The notes beneath the pieces are model-generated. The model saw only the letters and a list, made by a program, of their open reading frames with translations, made no database searches and had not been told where the DNA came from. From the NCBI GenBank assembly GCA_902518475.1, contig CABYGI010000010.1:1-39322 (forward strand): 39,322 nt of DNA. Direction: 5' to 3'. The position numbers were made by a program, and so were the translations under genes. Source of the stretch: an uncultured Prochlorococcus sp. GTDB taxonomy: Bacteria; Cyanobacteriota; Cyanobacteriia; PCC-6307; Cyanobiaceae. Shown here piece by piece: positions 1 through 8,263 of this stretch; positions within the stretch are counted from its first letter, which is position 1; each line of letters begins with the position of its first letter.

Positions 1-1
1 T

Positions 2-1066
2 AAATTTGCTGAGATGTGTAATGATCACGGCATAGTTTTTATTGGACCATCTCCTAAAGCTATTAGATCTATGGGAGATAAATCAACAGCTAAAGAAACT
101 ATGGAAGCAGTTGGGAGTAAAGGCTTGTTATCAAATGTTGATGAGGCTTATAAATTGGCAGATGATATTGGCTATCCGGTTATTATTAAAGCGACTGCTG
201 GAGGAGGTGGCAGAGGTATGAGGTTGGTGGAAAACTCTGATAATCTTGAAAAAATGTTTAAAGCAGCTCAAGGGGAAGCAGAAGCAGCTTTTGGTAATGA
301 TGGCTTATATATGGAGAAATTTATAAAGAAGCCAAGACATGTAGAAATTCAAATTTTAGCGGATAGGTCTGGAAATGTTGTTCATTTAGGAGAGCGAGAT
401 TGTTCCGTTCAAAGAAGACATCAGAAGTTACTTGAAGAGTCTCCTAGTCCTGCAATTAACGCTGAGCTAAGAAAAAAAATGGGGAATGCAGCTATTGCTG
501 CTGCAAAAAGTATTGGCTACGAAGGTGCTGGGACGGTTGAATTTTTAGTTGATGATGATGATAATTTTTATTTTATGGAAATGAATACTAGGATTCAAGT
601 TGAACATCCTGTTACTGAAATGGTTACTGGAGTTGATTTAATAGCTGAGCAAATTAAAATCGCAAGCGGAGCAAACTTGGAATTTAATCAAGATGATATC
701 CATTTAAACGGTCATGCCATTGAATGTAGAATCAATGCTGAAGATCCTTCTCACAATTTCCGACCATCACCTGGAAAAATAACTGGGTGGCTTCCTCCTG
801 GCGGGCCTGGTGTAAGGGTGGATAGCCATGTTTATACAGGCTATGAAATACCTCCGTTTTATGACTCATTAATTGGTAAATTAATAGTCTGGGGGAAAGA
901 TCGTAATACTGCAATTAAACGTATGAATAGGGCTTTAAATGAATGTGCAGTAACTGGTATTCCTACAACAATTAACTTTCATTTAACCTTACTGAATAAA
1001 TCTAAATTTAAGCAAGGTAAGATACATACAAAATATGTGGAAGAAGAATTATTGCCTAATTACTGA
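2..1066 (+). CDS. accC: Biotin carboxylase subunit of acetyl-CoA carboxylase, 5' truncated by the window
   Basis: AccC carboxylates the biotin on BCCP using ATP and bicarbonate, the first half-reaction of acetyl-CoA carboxylase in fatty acid synthesis (cytosol). The reading frame is already open at base 2 (codons K-F-A-E precede the first ATG at 14), so the true start lies upstream and 354 residues are visible of the usual ~450. Visible family motifs: IGPSPKAIRSMGDKSTAK, the ATP-grasp glycine-rich loop KATAGGGGRGMR, HLGERDCSVQRRHQK, the catalytic stretch MEMNTRIQVEHPVTE, and the C-terminal domain with HAIECRINAEDP. The C-terminus is intact and ends near the family's usual end. It converges with the yggT-like gene, 18 bp away. 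Identity is near certain. Confidence 0.97.
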   Translation, partial: KFAEMCNDHGIVFIGPSPKAIRSMGDKSTAKETMEAVGSKGLLSNVDEAYKLADDIGYPVIIKATAGGGGRGMRLVENSDNLEKMFKAAQGEAEAAFGNDGLYMEKFIKKPRHVEIQILADRSGNVVHLGERDCSVQRRHQKLLEESPSPAINAELRKKMGNAAIAAAKSIGYEGAGTVEFLVDDDDNFYFMEMNTRIQVEHPVTEMVTGVDLIAEQIKIASGANLEFNQDDIHLNGHAIECRINAEDPSHNFRPSPGKITGWLPPGGPGVRVDSHVYTGYEIPPFYDSLIGKLIVWGKDRNTAIKRMNRALNECAVTGIPTTINFHLTLLNKSKFKQGKIHTKYVEEELLPNY

Positions 1067-1084
1067 GAAATAATTAAATGATTT

Positions 1085-1399
1085 CTATGAAATATTTGTA
1101 TGCAATGCAAGTTTTACAAGTCCTTGCTGACCGACTAAAATTTCTCTTAAAAAGCTTATGACTCCGATCCAAATTACGGGTCCAACATCAACGCCTCCAA
1201 TAGGAGGAATTAGTTTTCTTGTTAAATTAAGAATAGAGCTTGATGGTATTGAAATTAATAACCATAAACCTTTACTTAAATCAATTTTTGGGTACCAAGT
1301 AAGTATTAATCTTATTAGAAAAACTATAGTTAGATATGAAAGAGAAATTCCTAAACTAATATCTAAAATTTGGAGGTAGTTTATAAGCAAGGAAATCAC
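1085..1399 (-). CDS. YggT-family (Ycf19-like) integral membrane protein
   Basis: A 104-residue membrane protein with two hydrophobic stretches (about residues 15-35 and 68-90). Between them is the YggT-type signature: RLILTWYP, then LTRKLIPPIGGVDVGPVIW. In plants and cyanobacteria YggT/Ycf19/CCB3 proteins have been linked to cytochrome b6 haem attachment, nucleoid distribution or osmotic behaviour; which of these applies here is not visible. The length fits the family (~90-100 aa). It is transcribed divergently from psbX across an 81-bp gap and converges on accC. Family assignment is strong; function is inferred. Confidence 0.88.
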   Translation of the reverse strand: MISLLINYLQILDISLGISLSYLTIVFLIRLILTWYPKIDLSKGLWLLISIPSSSILNLTRKLIPPIGGVDVGPVIWIGVISFLREILVGQQGLVKLALHTNIS

Positions 1400-1430
1400 A
1401 ATTATTTAATTCATCTTAATAAATAACCCA

Positions 1431-1458
1431 TTGAATCGTATTTAATTCGTATTATAAA
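1431..1458 (+). promoter_or_regulatory. Candidate sigma70-type promoter of psbX
   Basis: TTGAAT (1431-1436) and TATAAA (1453-1458) are separated by 16 bp and lie about 22 bp upstream of the psbX GTG start. Transcription would begin near 1465, giving a short leader without an obvious Shine-Dalgarno sequence. In such an AT-rich gap chance matches are common, so this is a suggestion only. Confidence 0.35.
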
Positions 1459-1480
1459 TTGAGAATTTTATATTTAAAAA

Positions 1481-1666
1481 GTGATTCAAATCTCAAATTT
1501 ATTACTAGCCGCAGATTTTTCTGCTGAAGTTGCAAATAATTCCGCAGTTGGAATGATAGGTAGTTTTATTGCTGCTGCCTTACTTATCGTTATTCCAGCC
1601 ACTGCATTTTTGATTTTTGTCAGCCAGAAAGATTCCCTCGATCGTACTTCTACTGGAAGACGCTAG
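1481..1666 (+). CDS. psbX: Photosystem II protein PsbX
   Basis: PsbX is a single-helix thylakoid subunit of photosystem II near cytochrome b559 that influences quinone (QB) function. The 61-residue product has a short N-terminal segment, one transmembrane helix (about residues 25-48, containing [17 protein letters not shown]) and a charged C-terminus ([14 protein letters not shown]). It starts with GTG; the first in-frame ATG, at residue 25, would remove the conserved N-terminal part. No good Shine-Dalgarno sequence precedes it. It lies between yggT (divergent) and ycf66 (same strand, 78 bp downstream), the usual picocyanobacterial arrangement as far as I recall. Confidence 0.93.
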   Translation: MIQISNLLLAADFSAEVANNSAVGMIGSFIAAALLIVIPATAFLIFVSQKDSLDRTSTGRR

Positions 1667-1703
1667 TTTTTGTAAAAGTTTTAAGTACACTATATATAGG
1701 GGA

Positions 1704-1709
1704 TATAAT
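1704..1709 (+). promoter_or_regulatory. Candidate -10 element of ycf66
   Basis: A perfect TATAAT lies about 36 bp upstream of the ycf66 GTG start. A clear purine-rich ribosome site (GGAGAAAG, about 1734-1741) follows. No convincing -35 box is seen. Readthrough from psbX is also possible. Confidence 0.4.
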
Positions 1710-1744
1710 AAACCCTTTTAAAAATAAATTTTTGGAGAAAGAAT

Positions 1745-2674
1745 GTGGTCAATGCTAGTCTCAATTGGGCCAGTATTGTTGGTATAGTTCTCGCGGTATG
1801 TGGAGGAGGCCTTTATTTTTTGAGGTCTTTTAAGCCTGCCTTGGCACGGGATTATGATGTTTTCTTTGCAGCAATTGGACTTTTGTGCGGAGGAATATTA
1901 TTTTTTCAAGGCTGGAGGTTAGATCCTATCCTTCAGTTTGGACAGTTTTTATTAGCAGGAACTACAGTTTTTTTCGCATATGAAAGTGTGCGATTGAGGG
2001 GAGTTGCTACTGATCAAGCAAGAAGGTCATCTTATTTTGATGATGATCCTATTTCTGATGTTCCCAGAAATTCTAGAGGTCGATTTAATGACGACTATGA
2101 TAGGTTTGAAGAATCTGAGAGACCAACAAGAAGATTTAAATCTCAAGAAGATGAATTTGAAGAAGACTATACGGAGGGGAGATCTCGTAGGAGGAGTGTT
2201 TCAAGAGCTATACCCTCTGCTGCAGCAAGTAGAAATAGGCCATCAACAAGGGAAATAAGTCAGTTTGAAAATGATGAACCTATAGGAAATAGAAGACAAA
2301 CTTCTGAAGATAGAAATATTAAACAACCAGAAACAAATAACTTTGGTGAGAGAAGAAATTTATCTCGAAATACAGTTAAAACAGGGTCAAGGCCCAGGAT
2401 GAATCGTACAGTTTCTAGACAAACCAATATTTCTGCTCCTGGTGATTCTTCACCATCAAGAAAGAAACCTACTAGATCGCCTATTAGGCAGCAAACTTCA
2501 ACAGCTCAAGTGGAAGATGCTTCATTTAAAGATGCTAATCAAACAAAAAAACCACGTGATACTCGTAGAGTAAGCTCTTCAGTTAGATCCAGTTCAAAAA
2601 ATCAAAATAGTAGATACAACGTCGGAATAAACAAGAAGAAACCTAGAGATAACAGTTCTAGGTTTGATGACTAA
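1745..2674 (+). CDS. ycf66: Ycf66-family protein with a long disordered basic tail
   Basis: Ycf66 proteins occur in cyanobacteria and some plastids; their role is unknown, though a thylakoid link is likely. The 309-residue product has an N-terminal membrane domain (about residues 1-85) with three hydrophobic stretches around WASIVGIVLAVCGGGLYFL, DVFFAAIGLLCGGILFF and FGQFLLAGTTVFFAYESV. After this, about 220 residues (90-309) are low-complexity and rich in R, S, N, D and K, with many RR and SR pairs, so they are probably intrinsically disordered. The start is GTG at 1745, set by the GGAGAAAG ribosome site; the ATG two bases upstream is out of frame. Its stop codon directly abuts the stop of the convergent Hli gene. 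Confidence 0.85.
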   Translation: MVNASLNWASIVGIVLAVCGGGLYFLRSFKPALARDYDVFFAAIGLLCGGILFFQGWRLDPILQFGQFLLAGTTVFFAYESVRLRGVATDQARRSSYFDDDPISDVPRNSRGRFNDDYDRFEESERPTRRFKSQEDEFEEDYTEGRSRRRSVSRAIPSAAASRNRPSTREISQFENDEPIGNRRQTSEDRNIKQPETNNFGERRNLSRNTVKTGSRPRMNRTVSRQTNISAPGDSSPSRKKPTRSPIRQQTSTAQVEDASFKDANQTKKPRDTRRVSSSVRSSSKNQNSRYNVGINKKKPRDNSSRFDD

Positions 2675-2950
2675 TCATAGGATTCCTGCCCATTTTAAAA
2701 ACGATTGTTTGCTAAATAATTCAATTATTATTATTGTAAGGAATCCAATCATTGCAAATCTGCCATTAGTTATTTCAGAATAACTACTCCACCCAAATTT
2801 ATATTCATCTTTAATATCTATAGATTTTCCATCTAATTTATTGTCTTCAATTTGTTTATTGATGTAATTTGGATCTTTCTGCTGTTCTATAAAACTTTCA
2901 TTCTCTAAATTAGTGACTTCTGAGTTAGTTTGTTCTTCTTTAGAATTCAT
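2675..2950 (-). CDS. hli: High-light-inducible (Hli/Scp) single-helix chlorophyll-binding protein
   Basis: Hli proteins are one-helix relatives of plant LHC proteins that bind chlorophyll and carotenoid in the thylakoid and protect photosystem II assembly intermediates under excess light. The 91-residue product has a hydrophilic, acidic N-terminal extension (residues 1-50), then the Hli motif SEITNGRFAMIGF followed by LTIIIIELF. The E-x-x-N-G-R-x-A-M core supplies the chlorophyll ligands. It is longer than minimal Hli proteins because of the extension. It is the last gene of a minus-strand run, only 8 bp after the ABC transporter gene, so it may be co-transcribed with it. Its 3' end abuts ycf66 with no spacer. 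Confidence 0.93.
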   Translation of the reverse strand: MNSKEEQTNSEVTNLENESFIEQQKDPNYINKQIEDNKLDGKSIDIKDEYKFGWSSYSEITNGRFAMIGFLTIIIIELFSKQSFLKWAGIL

Positions 2951-2958
2951 TTTTTTTC

Positions 2959-4941
2959 TTAATCCTTAAAATTATACTTATCAGAAGTCACTAATTTCCA
3001 GTCTCCTTGTCCATTTAATTCTAAAATATTTTCGTGAAAATCTTTTAAGCTAGGTCTATGTCCAACACTAATCAGAGAAAGTTCACGTTTCTTTAGTAAA
3101 CTATATAGTTTTTTTTCAGTGTTAATATCTAAAGCACTTGTTGCTTCATCAAGTACTGCAAATCTTGGAGAATTTAGCAAGAGTCTCGCAAAAGCCAATC
3201 TTTGTTGCTCGCCAAGGGAAAGAATTCGCGGCCAATCTTGTTTGATATCAAGATTAGGATACCGATCAACTAAGGTTTTTAGATTAACTTCATGAAGTAC
3301 AGAGGTAAGATGTTCATCACTAAATTTCTTAACCTCTGTGGGGTAACATAATTGTTCCCTTAAAGAACCAAGTAACATATATGGTTTTTGAGGTATGAAT
3401 AATAATTCACCAATTTTTGGTTTTTTAATTACTCCCTGATCTGGTTCCCATAAACCACTAATCATTCTTAGTAAAGAAGTTTTTCCGCACCCAGATGGTC
3501 CTACAACCAAAAGTGATTGATTATTATCAATGCTCAAATTTAAATTTTTAATTATTGTTTTATTTGATCCTGGTGGGCAAAGATCAGCATTATTAATAAG
3601 AATTGACGGGTAATCTGAAATAATATTTTGATTGCTTGTTGGGTTAGTTTGACTAATGGATTCAACTTTTGATTGGAATCCTTCTAATCTGCCAATCCCA
3701 GCAGTAAATTTTGCAAGTTCTTCGATTTGATTAACGATGAAAAATAACGAACCTTCAACCATTCCAAATGCAAAGCTTGCCTGAATAAAACGTCCATAAT
3801 CAATATCACCTTTAAAGTAGGGGATTGCCATTATTAAATATGGAAAGAAATTCCCAGCATAATTAATGGATCTTCTCATAACGTCTATTATTACTCTCCA
3901 TATAATCAGTAAATTAAAGTTTCTCACCACTTCTCCCAGCCGTCTTTCAGTTTCACTTCGCTCAGGATTCTCCCCAGAGTAAAAGGCTATTGATTCAGCA
4001 TTATCTCTAATATGTACTAAGCCATATCGAAAATCTGCCTCATATCTGAGTTGATCAAAGTCAATCTTTACAAGATTTTTTCCCGCAATTAAAAGGATTG
4101 AAGTTGCAAATGCAGCGTAACCAAATAAAGAAAAAGTAAGTGTTGTACTTATACTCCATAAAATAAGAATATTAAGGGAAAATGTTAGTAGGGCATCAAA
4201 AATACCTAATGTGAAAGAGAGGCTTTGCCCGGTAAAAGCTCGGGTATCATCTGTGATTCTTTGATCAGGATTATCTACATCCGTTTGTTCTTCATCATTG
4301 GGATTTAATTGGTAATAAGCTTTATTAGTCATATAATCTTTGACTAAACTTTTTGAAAGCCATTCTCTCCAAATTATTCCTAACTTATATGTAAAAAATA
4401 TTTGGGAAACACGTATTGGTAGAGCCACAGCGAAACAACAAGCGTAAATCCCCAATATTCGATAAAACCCATCTTCTTGTTTTTCTACTAAAGCATTTGT
4501 TAAATCTCTTGCAATGAATCCAATACCTGCGTTAATTCCGTTTACAGCTAAAAGCATTAATACAATTATCGCAAGGAATAACCAGTGTAGCCATCTACGG
4601 TTTTTTAATTGACGTCTTAAGCTAAAAAAGCTTCCTGATCCAACTAGAAATAAGGCAGAGAAAAGCAAACCCCAGCTTCCTGCCCAAATTGAATTGATAG
4701 TGCTTACTACACCTCCGAAATACTTTTCAATAAAAATTGGTTGAAAGCTTTCAAAAAAACTGATTATTCCTGTAAGACCAACAAGTACAATTCCGCCAAC
4801 ACAAAATAAAAGAGAAATCAAAAGCCATATGAATTGAAATCCATTACATTGATCTATGGGAAGAAAAAACGGTTGAGATAGCTTCCTTAATTTTTGTAAT
4901 TGGTATAGTATTTTGGATTTATTATTAATTGCTTTATTCAT
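2959..4941 (-). CDS. SbmA/BacA-like ABC transporter, membrane domain fused to ATPase
   Basis: A 660-residue half-transporter: the N-terminal ~430 residues contain about six transmembrane segments, and the C-terminal ~220 residues form the nucleotide-binding domain. Seen there: Walker A GPSGCGKTS (Lys at about residue 487), signature LSLGEQQRLAFARLL, Walker B FAVLDEATSALD and the switch histidine in SVGHRPS. The membrane part has features of the ABC-D / SbmA-BacA / YddA group (FIARDLTNALVEKQE, WREWLSKSLVKDYM, NPDQRITDD), not of MsbA-type exporters. Relatives move peptides, very-long-chain acyl compounds or cobalamin; the substrate here cannot be told. It lies between a 92-aa membrane protein gene and the Hli gene. 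Confidence 0.9.
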   Translation of the reverse strand: MNKAINNKSKILYQLQKLRKLSQPFFLPIDQCNGFQFIWLLISLLFCVGGIVLVGLTGIISFFESFQPIFIEKYFGGVVSTINSIWAGSWGLLFSALFLVGSGSFFSLRRQLKNRRWLHWLFLAIIVLMLLAVNGINAGIGFIARDLTNALVEKQEDGFYRILGIYACCFAVALPIRVSQIFFTYKLGIIWREWLSKSLVKDYMTNKAYYQLNPNDEEQTDVDNPDQRITDDTRAFTGQSLSFTLGIFDALLTFSLNILILWSISTTLTFSLFGYAAFATSILLIAGKNLVKIDFDQLRYEADFRYGLVHIRDNAESIAFYSGENPERSETERRLGEVVRNFNLLIIWRVIIDVMRRSINYAGNFFPYLIMAIPYFKGDIDYGRFIQASFAFGMVEGSLFFIVNQIEELAKFTAGIGRLEGFQSKVESISQTNPTSNQNIISDYPSILINNADLCPPGSNKTIIKNLNLSIDNNQSLLVVGPSGCGKTSLLRMISGLWEPDQGVIKKPKIGELLFIPQKPYMLLGSLREQLCYPTEVKKFSDEHLTSVLHEVNLKTLVDRYPNLDIKQDWPRILSLGEQQRLAFARLLLNSPRFAVLDEATSALDINTEKKLYSLLKKRELSLISVGHRPSLKDFHENILELNGQGDWKLVTSDKYNFKD

Positions 4942-4983
4942 TACTCGACTAGTCTTGTAAGGTAAATTATAACTTTTAGCAGT

Positions 4984-5262
4984 CTATTGACCAAAGCCAA
5001 TAAATGATAGTGCCCAGTCAGGTAAATTTAAGTAATTCAAGATTAATATATCAAATTTATGAATTTTTGGAAAAGATTTATCTAATAACCACCAAACAAG
5101 AAAAGGTAGATTAAATAAAATTTGTAATTGCCATTTATAAGTTAATACTTGCCAAATTTTTGTTAATTTTGTTTTGAGTGAATCGTCTAGCTCTTCCCAA
5201 TTTTTTGAGATTAAATTGAATAAATTTTTGGATTCTGTATTTAAAGATTCTGGTGTATTCAT
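4984..5262 (-). CDS. Small conserved-looking membrane-associated protein, unknown function
   Basis: I do not recognise a named family. The 92-residue product has a polar N-terminal half with an amphipathic helix (about residues 10-40) and a hydrophobic aromatic segment containing LFNLPFLVWWLLDKSFP (about residues 50-67), then a moderately hydrophobic end LNYLNLPDWALSFIGFG. It starts at an ATG and lies between the HIT gene (46 bp upstream) and the ABC transporter gene (42 bp downstream) on the same strand, so co-transcription in the def-HIT run is likely. The composition is like that of its neighbours. It is real by length and position; the function is unknown. Confidence 0.65.
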   Translation of the reverse strand: MNTPESLNTESKNLFNLISKNWEELDDSLKTKLTKIWQVLTYKWQLQILFNLPFLVWWLLDKSFPKIHKFDILILNYLNLPDWALSFIGFGQ

Positions 5263-5308
5263 TTTGTTTTTATTTATTTATAGCCAATAAACATTTCTTT
5301 CGAGAGTT

Positions 5309-5650
5309 TTAGCCTGGGGGCCAATTCATTTTTCTTCCAGATAAAAAATGAATATGTAAATGAAAAACAGTTTGACCTGATTCTGCTCCAGTATTAATTA
5401 CTGTTCTCCAATTAGAAAGATTTTTTGATTTAGCTATTTTGCTACCAACAAAAAGTAAATGCCCTAATAAATTTGAATCTTCTTTAATACAATCTAATAA
5501 ACTAATAATTGGCTTTTTTGGAATCACTAAAAAATGCACTGGTGCTTGGGCTTGGATATCATTAAATGAAATACATAAATCATCTTCATAAAGCTTATCG
5601 CAAGGTATTTCTTCATTAATTATTTTTTGAAATATTGTAGTTTCAGTCAT
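5309..5650 (-). CDS. HIT-family (HinT-like) nucleotide hydrolase
   Basis: A 113-residue histidine-triad protein. HinT-type enzymes hydrolyse adenosine phosphoramidates and acyl-adenylates in the cytosol. Seen: N-terminal TIFQKIINEEIPCDKLYEDD, the middle segment QAQAPVHFLVIPKKP, and the catalytic triad segment HLHIHFLSG (H-x-H-x-H) near the C-terminus, ending MNWPPG. The length is normal for HinT. Only 4 bp separate its start from the def stop upstream, which suggests co-translation. The physiological substrate is unknown. Confidence 0.94.
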   Translation of the reverse strand: MTETTIFQKIINEEIPCDKLYEDDLCISFNDIQAQAPVHFLVIPKKPIISLLDCIKEDSNLLGHLLFVGSKIAKSKNLSNWRTVINTGAESGQTVFHLHIHFLSGRKMNWPPG

Positions 5651-5654
5651 TAAA

Positions 5655-6260
5655 TTAATTAATAGAAATTACGTCTTTTTCGCTAAAACCTTCTTTTATA
5701 AGTTCTTTGTTCAAATCATCTTTTGATGTAACTCTATCAACAAATAATATTCCATTTAAGTGATCCATTTCGTGTTGTATACACCTCGCCAAAAGTCCAT
5801 CAGCTTTCATTTTACGTGGTCTCCCCATTTCATCCCTAAATTTTAATTTTATAGTTGATGGTCTTACTACATTCAAATAGACGCCGGGTATACTTAAGCA
5901 GCCTTCTTCATATGAATTAAGGGTTGTTCCAAAGTCTGTAATTTCTGGATTGATTAATATTAGAGGTTCTGCTGCTGAATCTTCAAAATTTACATCTATA
6001 ACAAGAAGCTCTTTATTTATTCCAATTTGAGGTGCGGCAAGTCCAATTCCTTTAGCTGCATACATGCTTTGAAGCATTTCTCTAGAAAGTTTTCTAACCG
6101 ATTCGTCAACTTTAGTTATCCTTCTGGAATTTTGCCTTAATACATCATCACCAAGTTTATAAATGTCAAGAGATGGCTTACCTGTTTGTTCTTTTGCAAT
6201 TTTTTCTGAGCTTCCATTTGTTCTTGACTTTTTTGCAAGTTGTGAAAAATGGTTTGCCAC
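5655..6260 (-). CDS. def: Peptide deformylase
   Basis: Removes the formyl group from the N-terminal methionine of nascent proteins (cytosol, Fe2+ enzyme). The three family motifs are complete in the 201-residue product: GIGLAAPQ (residues 71-78), EGCLSIP with metal ligand Cys121, and QHEMDH with ligands His163 and His167 and catalytic Glu164. The N-terminal ~30 residues (polar, Lys/Ser-rich) are an extension relative to minimal deformylases, as is common in cyanobacterial enzymes. It is the first gene of a five-gene minus-strand run (def, HIT, 92-aa, ABC transporter, hli) and divergent from the S9 peptidase gene across 77 bp. Confidence 0.96.
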   Translation of the reverse strand: MANHFSQLAKKSRTNGSSEKIAKEQTGKPSLDIYKLGDDVLRQNSRRITKVDESVRKLSREMLQSMYAAKGIGLAAPQIGINKELLVIDVNFEDSAAEPLILINPEITDFGTTLNSYEEGCLSIPGVYLNVVRPSTIKLKFRDEMGRPRKMKADGLLARCIQHEMDHLNGILFVDRVTSKDDLNKELIKEGFSEKDVISIN

Positions 6261-6337
6261 GTTAAAAAAGTTTTTAATTAAGAGTTTAGCTATAAAAATA
6301 CTAGCACTTTAATTTACTTTCTTTATAGTTTTTTTAA

Positions 6338-8263
6338 ATGAGTAATGATGATAAGTTAAAAGTTAGGCAAACTGAATCTAAAAAAAATGCTTTCAAGGAA
6401 TTAACCATAATAAGGGATACTATTTTTTGGATTGATTTTGTTGGTGAAGGTCAAAATGAGAATGCTATTTTTGCAAGACCATTTAATGATAAAGAGGCGT
6501 TTCCACAGAAATTAACAAGTAAAAAATTTAACATTAAAAATAATTTTCATGGTTATGGTGGTAAATCTTATAAATGTTTCAATTTTAAAAATAATTTTTA
6601 TTTGATATGGATAGATCAGATTACTAAGGCAGTATGGTTTCAAGTTTTTAAAAAGGCAGCTTCAGATCATAGAAGTCAAAATAAATATCTCGATTCAATT
6701 GAAGAACCTAGACAACTATCCAAATCAATTGATGGAAATTTTGATTCTTCATTTGTCATTTCTGAAAATTTTTTTTTGTATGGTCTTTGCGAGATAAATA
6801 ATAGAGATTATTTATTTTCTTTAAATTTAAAAAAAACTAAACAAGATATTAATCGAATAAAAAAATTTAAAAATTTTGCTGGAGAATTATCTTCTAATAC
6901 TTCTGCTAGATTACTTTCTTGGATAGAGTGGGATTCTCCACATATGCCCTGGGAGAAAAATGATCTGTTTTTTGCTCAAATAGATCTAGATGGAGAGATA
7001 CAAAAAATAAAAAAATTCTCAAATAAGAAGATAAATACTAAGAAAAACGTTTCTTTTTTTCAACCATATTGGATAAGTGAAACAATTTTAGTATGTTCTG
7101 AAGATAGTTCTGGATGGTGGAATTTATTGTTTTTAGATATTAATACAATTGAGGATATTTATATTAAAAAAAGAGTAGAGAGAAATTTGATTGAATATGG
7201 AGCACCACAATGGGTCTCCGGAATAACATTTTTTTCAGGGACTATAAAAAATTTATTTTGCCTAGCAAAAAAAGAAAATAATTTAATAGTGGAACAATAT
7301 AAAGATCTTGAATTCGTAAAGGAATTTTCTACTCCTTTTACCTCAATAAGCGATTTCAGTGTTTTTCGAAAAAAAGTTCTTTTAAAAGGTTATGGATATG
7401 ATTTTTTGGAAATTGTATTTGAAATTGATTTTGAAAAAAAAGTTTTATCAAATTTTTCTGAGCAGATATTTGTTGATCACATAAAAGACTGTTCTAAACC
7501 TGAAGCATTCTGGTTTAAAGGTTTTGAACACCAATCTACTCATTCTTTTCTTTATAGACCACTTGTTGAAAATTTTAGAAAGCCACCGCTCCTTATAAGA
7601 GCTCATAGCGGACCAACTTCATTTTTTGATGGATCATATAATTCGGAAGTTCAACATTGGACGATGAAGGGATTTTTTGTTGCTGAAGTTAATTATGGAG
7701 GTTCATCAGGATTTGGCAAAGAATATAGAGAGAGGTTGAATTATAAGTGGGGGATTGTTGATTCTTATGATTGCAAAGCATTAGCTCTTGAATTAATTAA
7801 AACAAATCTGGTTGATAGCGAGAAAGTAGTAATATTTGGTAATAGTGCTGGTGGGTTAACTGCTCTAAATTGTTTATTATATGGGTCTATTTTTAAAGCA
7901 GCAATTTGTAGATATCCAGTTATTGATTTGAAGGATATGCATTACAACACTCATAGGTTTGAAAAAGATTATTTAAATTCTTTGGTAGGAAATTATGCAA
8001 AAAATCATGATGATTATGTAAATAGATCGCCGATAAATTATATTAACAAAATAAAAAAACCTATCTTATTATTTCATGGAAAAGAAGATAAAGTTATTTC
8101 TTATGAGCAAACTTTAAAAATTAAAGAAATTGTGATCCGCAATAATAAACATTCAGAAGTCATGTTTTTTGAAAATGAAGGTCATGGGTTTAAAAATATT
8201 GAAACTAAAAAAGTAGTAATGCAAAAATCTCAGGAATTTTTAAAAAATACTTTGAATATTTAA
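6338..8263 (+). CDS. S9-family prolyl-oligopeptidase-like serine hydrolase
   Basis: A 641-residue protein with an N-terminal beta-propeller-like region (about residues 1-380, AT-rich and Lys/Asn/Phe-rich) and a C-terminal alpha/beta-hydrolase domain. The catalytic triad is visible: Ser503 in FGNSAGGL, Asp584 in HGKEDKV and His616 in EGHGF. Oxyanion-region features GGSSGFGKEYRERL and WGIVDSYD are typical of acylaminoacyl-peptidase/dipeptidyl-peptidase-type S9C members. No signal peptide is seen, so it is probably cytosolic and degrades short peptides or removes acylated N-terminal residues. It stands alone on the plus strand, and its TAA overlaps the sufS stop within a TTAA palindrome. Confidence 0.9.
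   Translation: MSNDDKLKVRQTESKKNAFKELTIIRDTIFWIDFVGEGQNENAIFARPFNDKEAFPQKLTSKKFNIKNNFHGYGGKSYKCFNFKNNFYLIWIDQITKAVWFQVFKKAASDHRSQNKYLDSIEEPRQLSKSIDGNFDSSFVISENFFLYGLCEINNRDYLFSLNLKKTKQDINRIKKFKNFAGELSSNTSARLLSWIEWDSPHMPWEKNDLFFAQIDLDGEIQKIKKFSNKKINTKKNVSFFQPYWISETILVCSEDSSGWWNLLFLDINTIEDIYIKKRVERNLIEYGAPQWVSGITFFSGTIKNLFCLAKKENNLIVEQYKDLEFVKEFSTPFTSISDFSVFRKKVLLKGYGYDFLEIVFEIDFEKKVLSNFSEQIFVDHIKDCSKPEAFWFKGFEHQSTHSFLYRPLVENFRKPPLLIRAHSGPTSFFDGSYNSEVQHWTMKGFFVAEVNYGGSSGFGKEYRERLNYKWGIVDSYDCKALALELIKTNLVDSEKVVIFGNSAGGLTALNCLLYGSIFKAAICRYPVIDLKDMHYNTHRFEKDYLNSLVGNYAKNHDDYVNRSPINYINKIKKPILLFHGKEDKVISYEQTLKIKEIVIRNNKHSEVMFFENEGHGFKNIETKKVVMQKSQEFLKNTLNI

Noticed and set aside
1158..1379. 73-codon plus-strand frame
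   Set aside because: Antisense to the YggT-family gene; no motif or ribosome site of its own.
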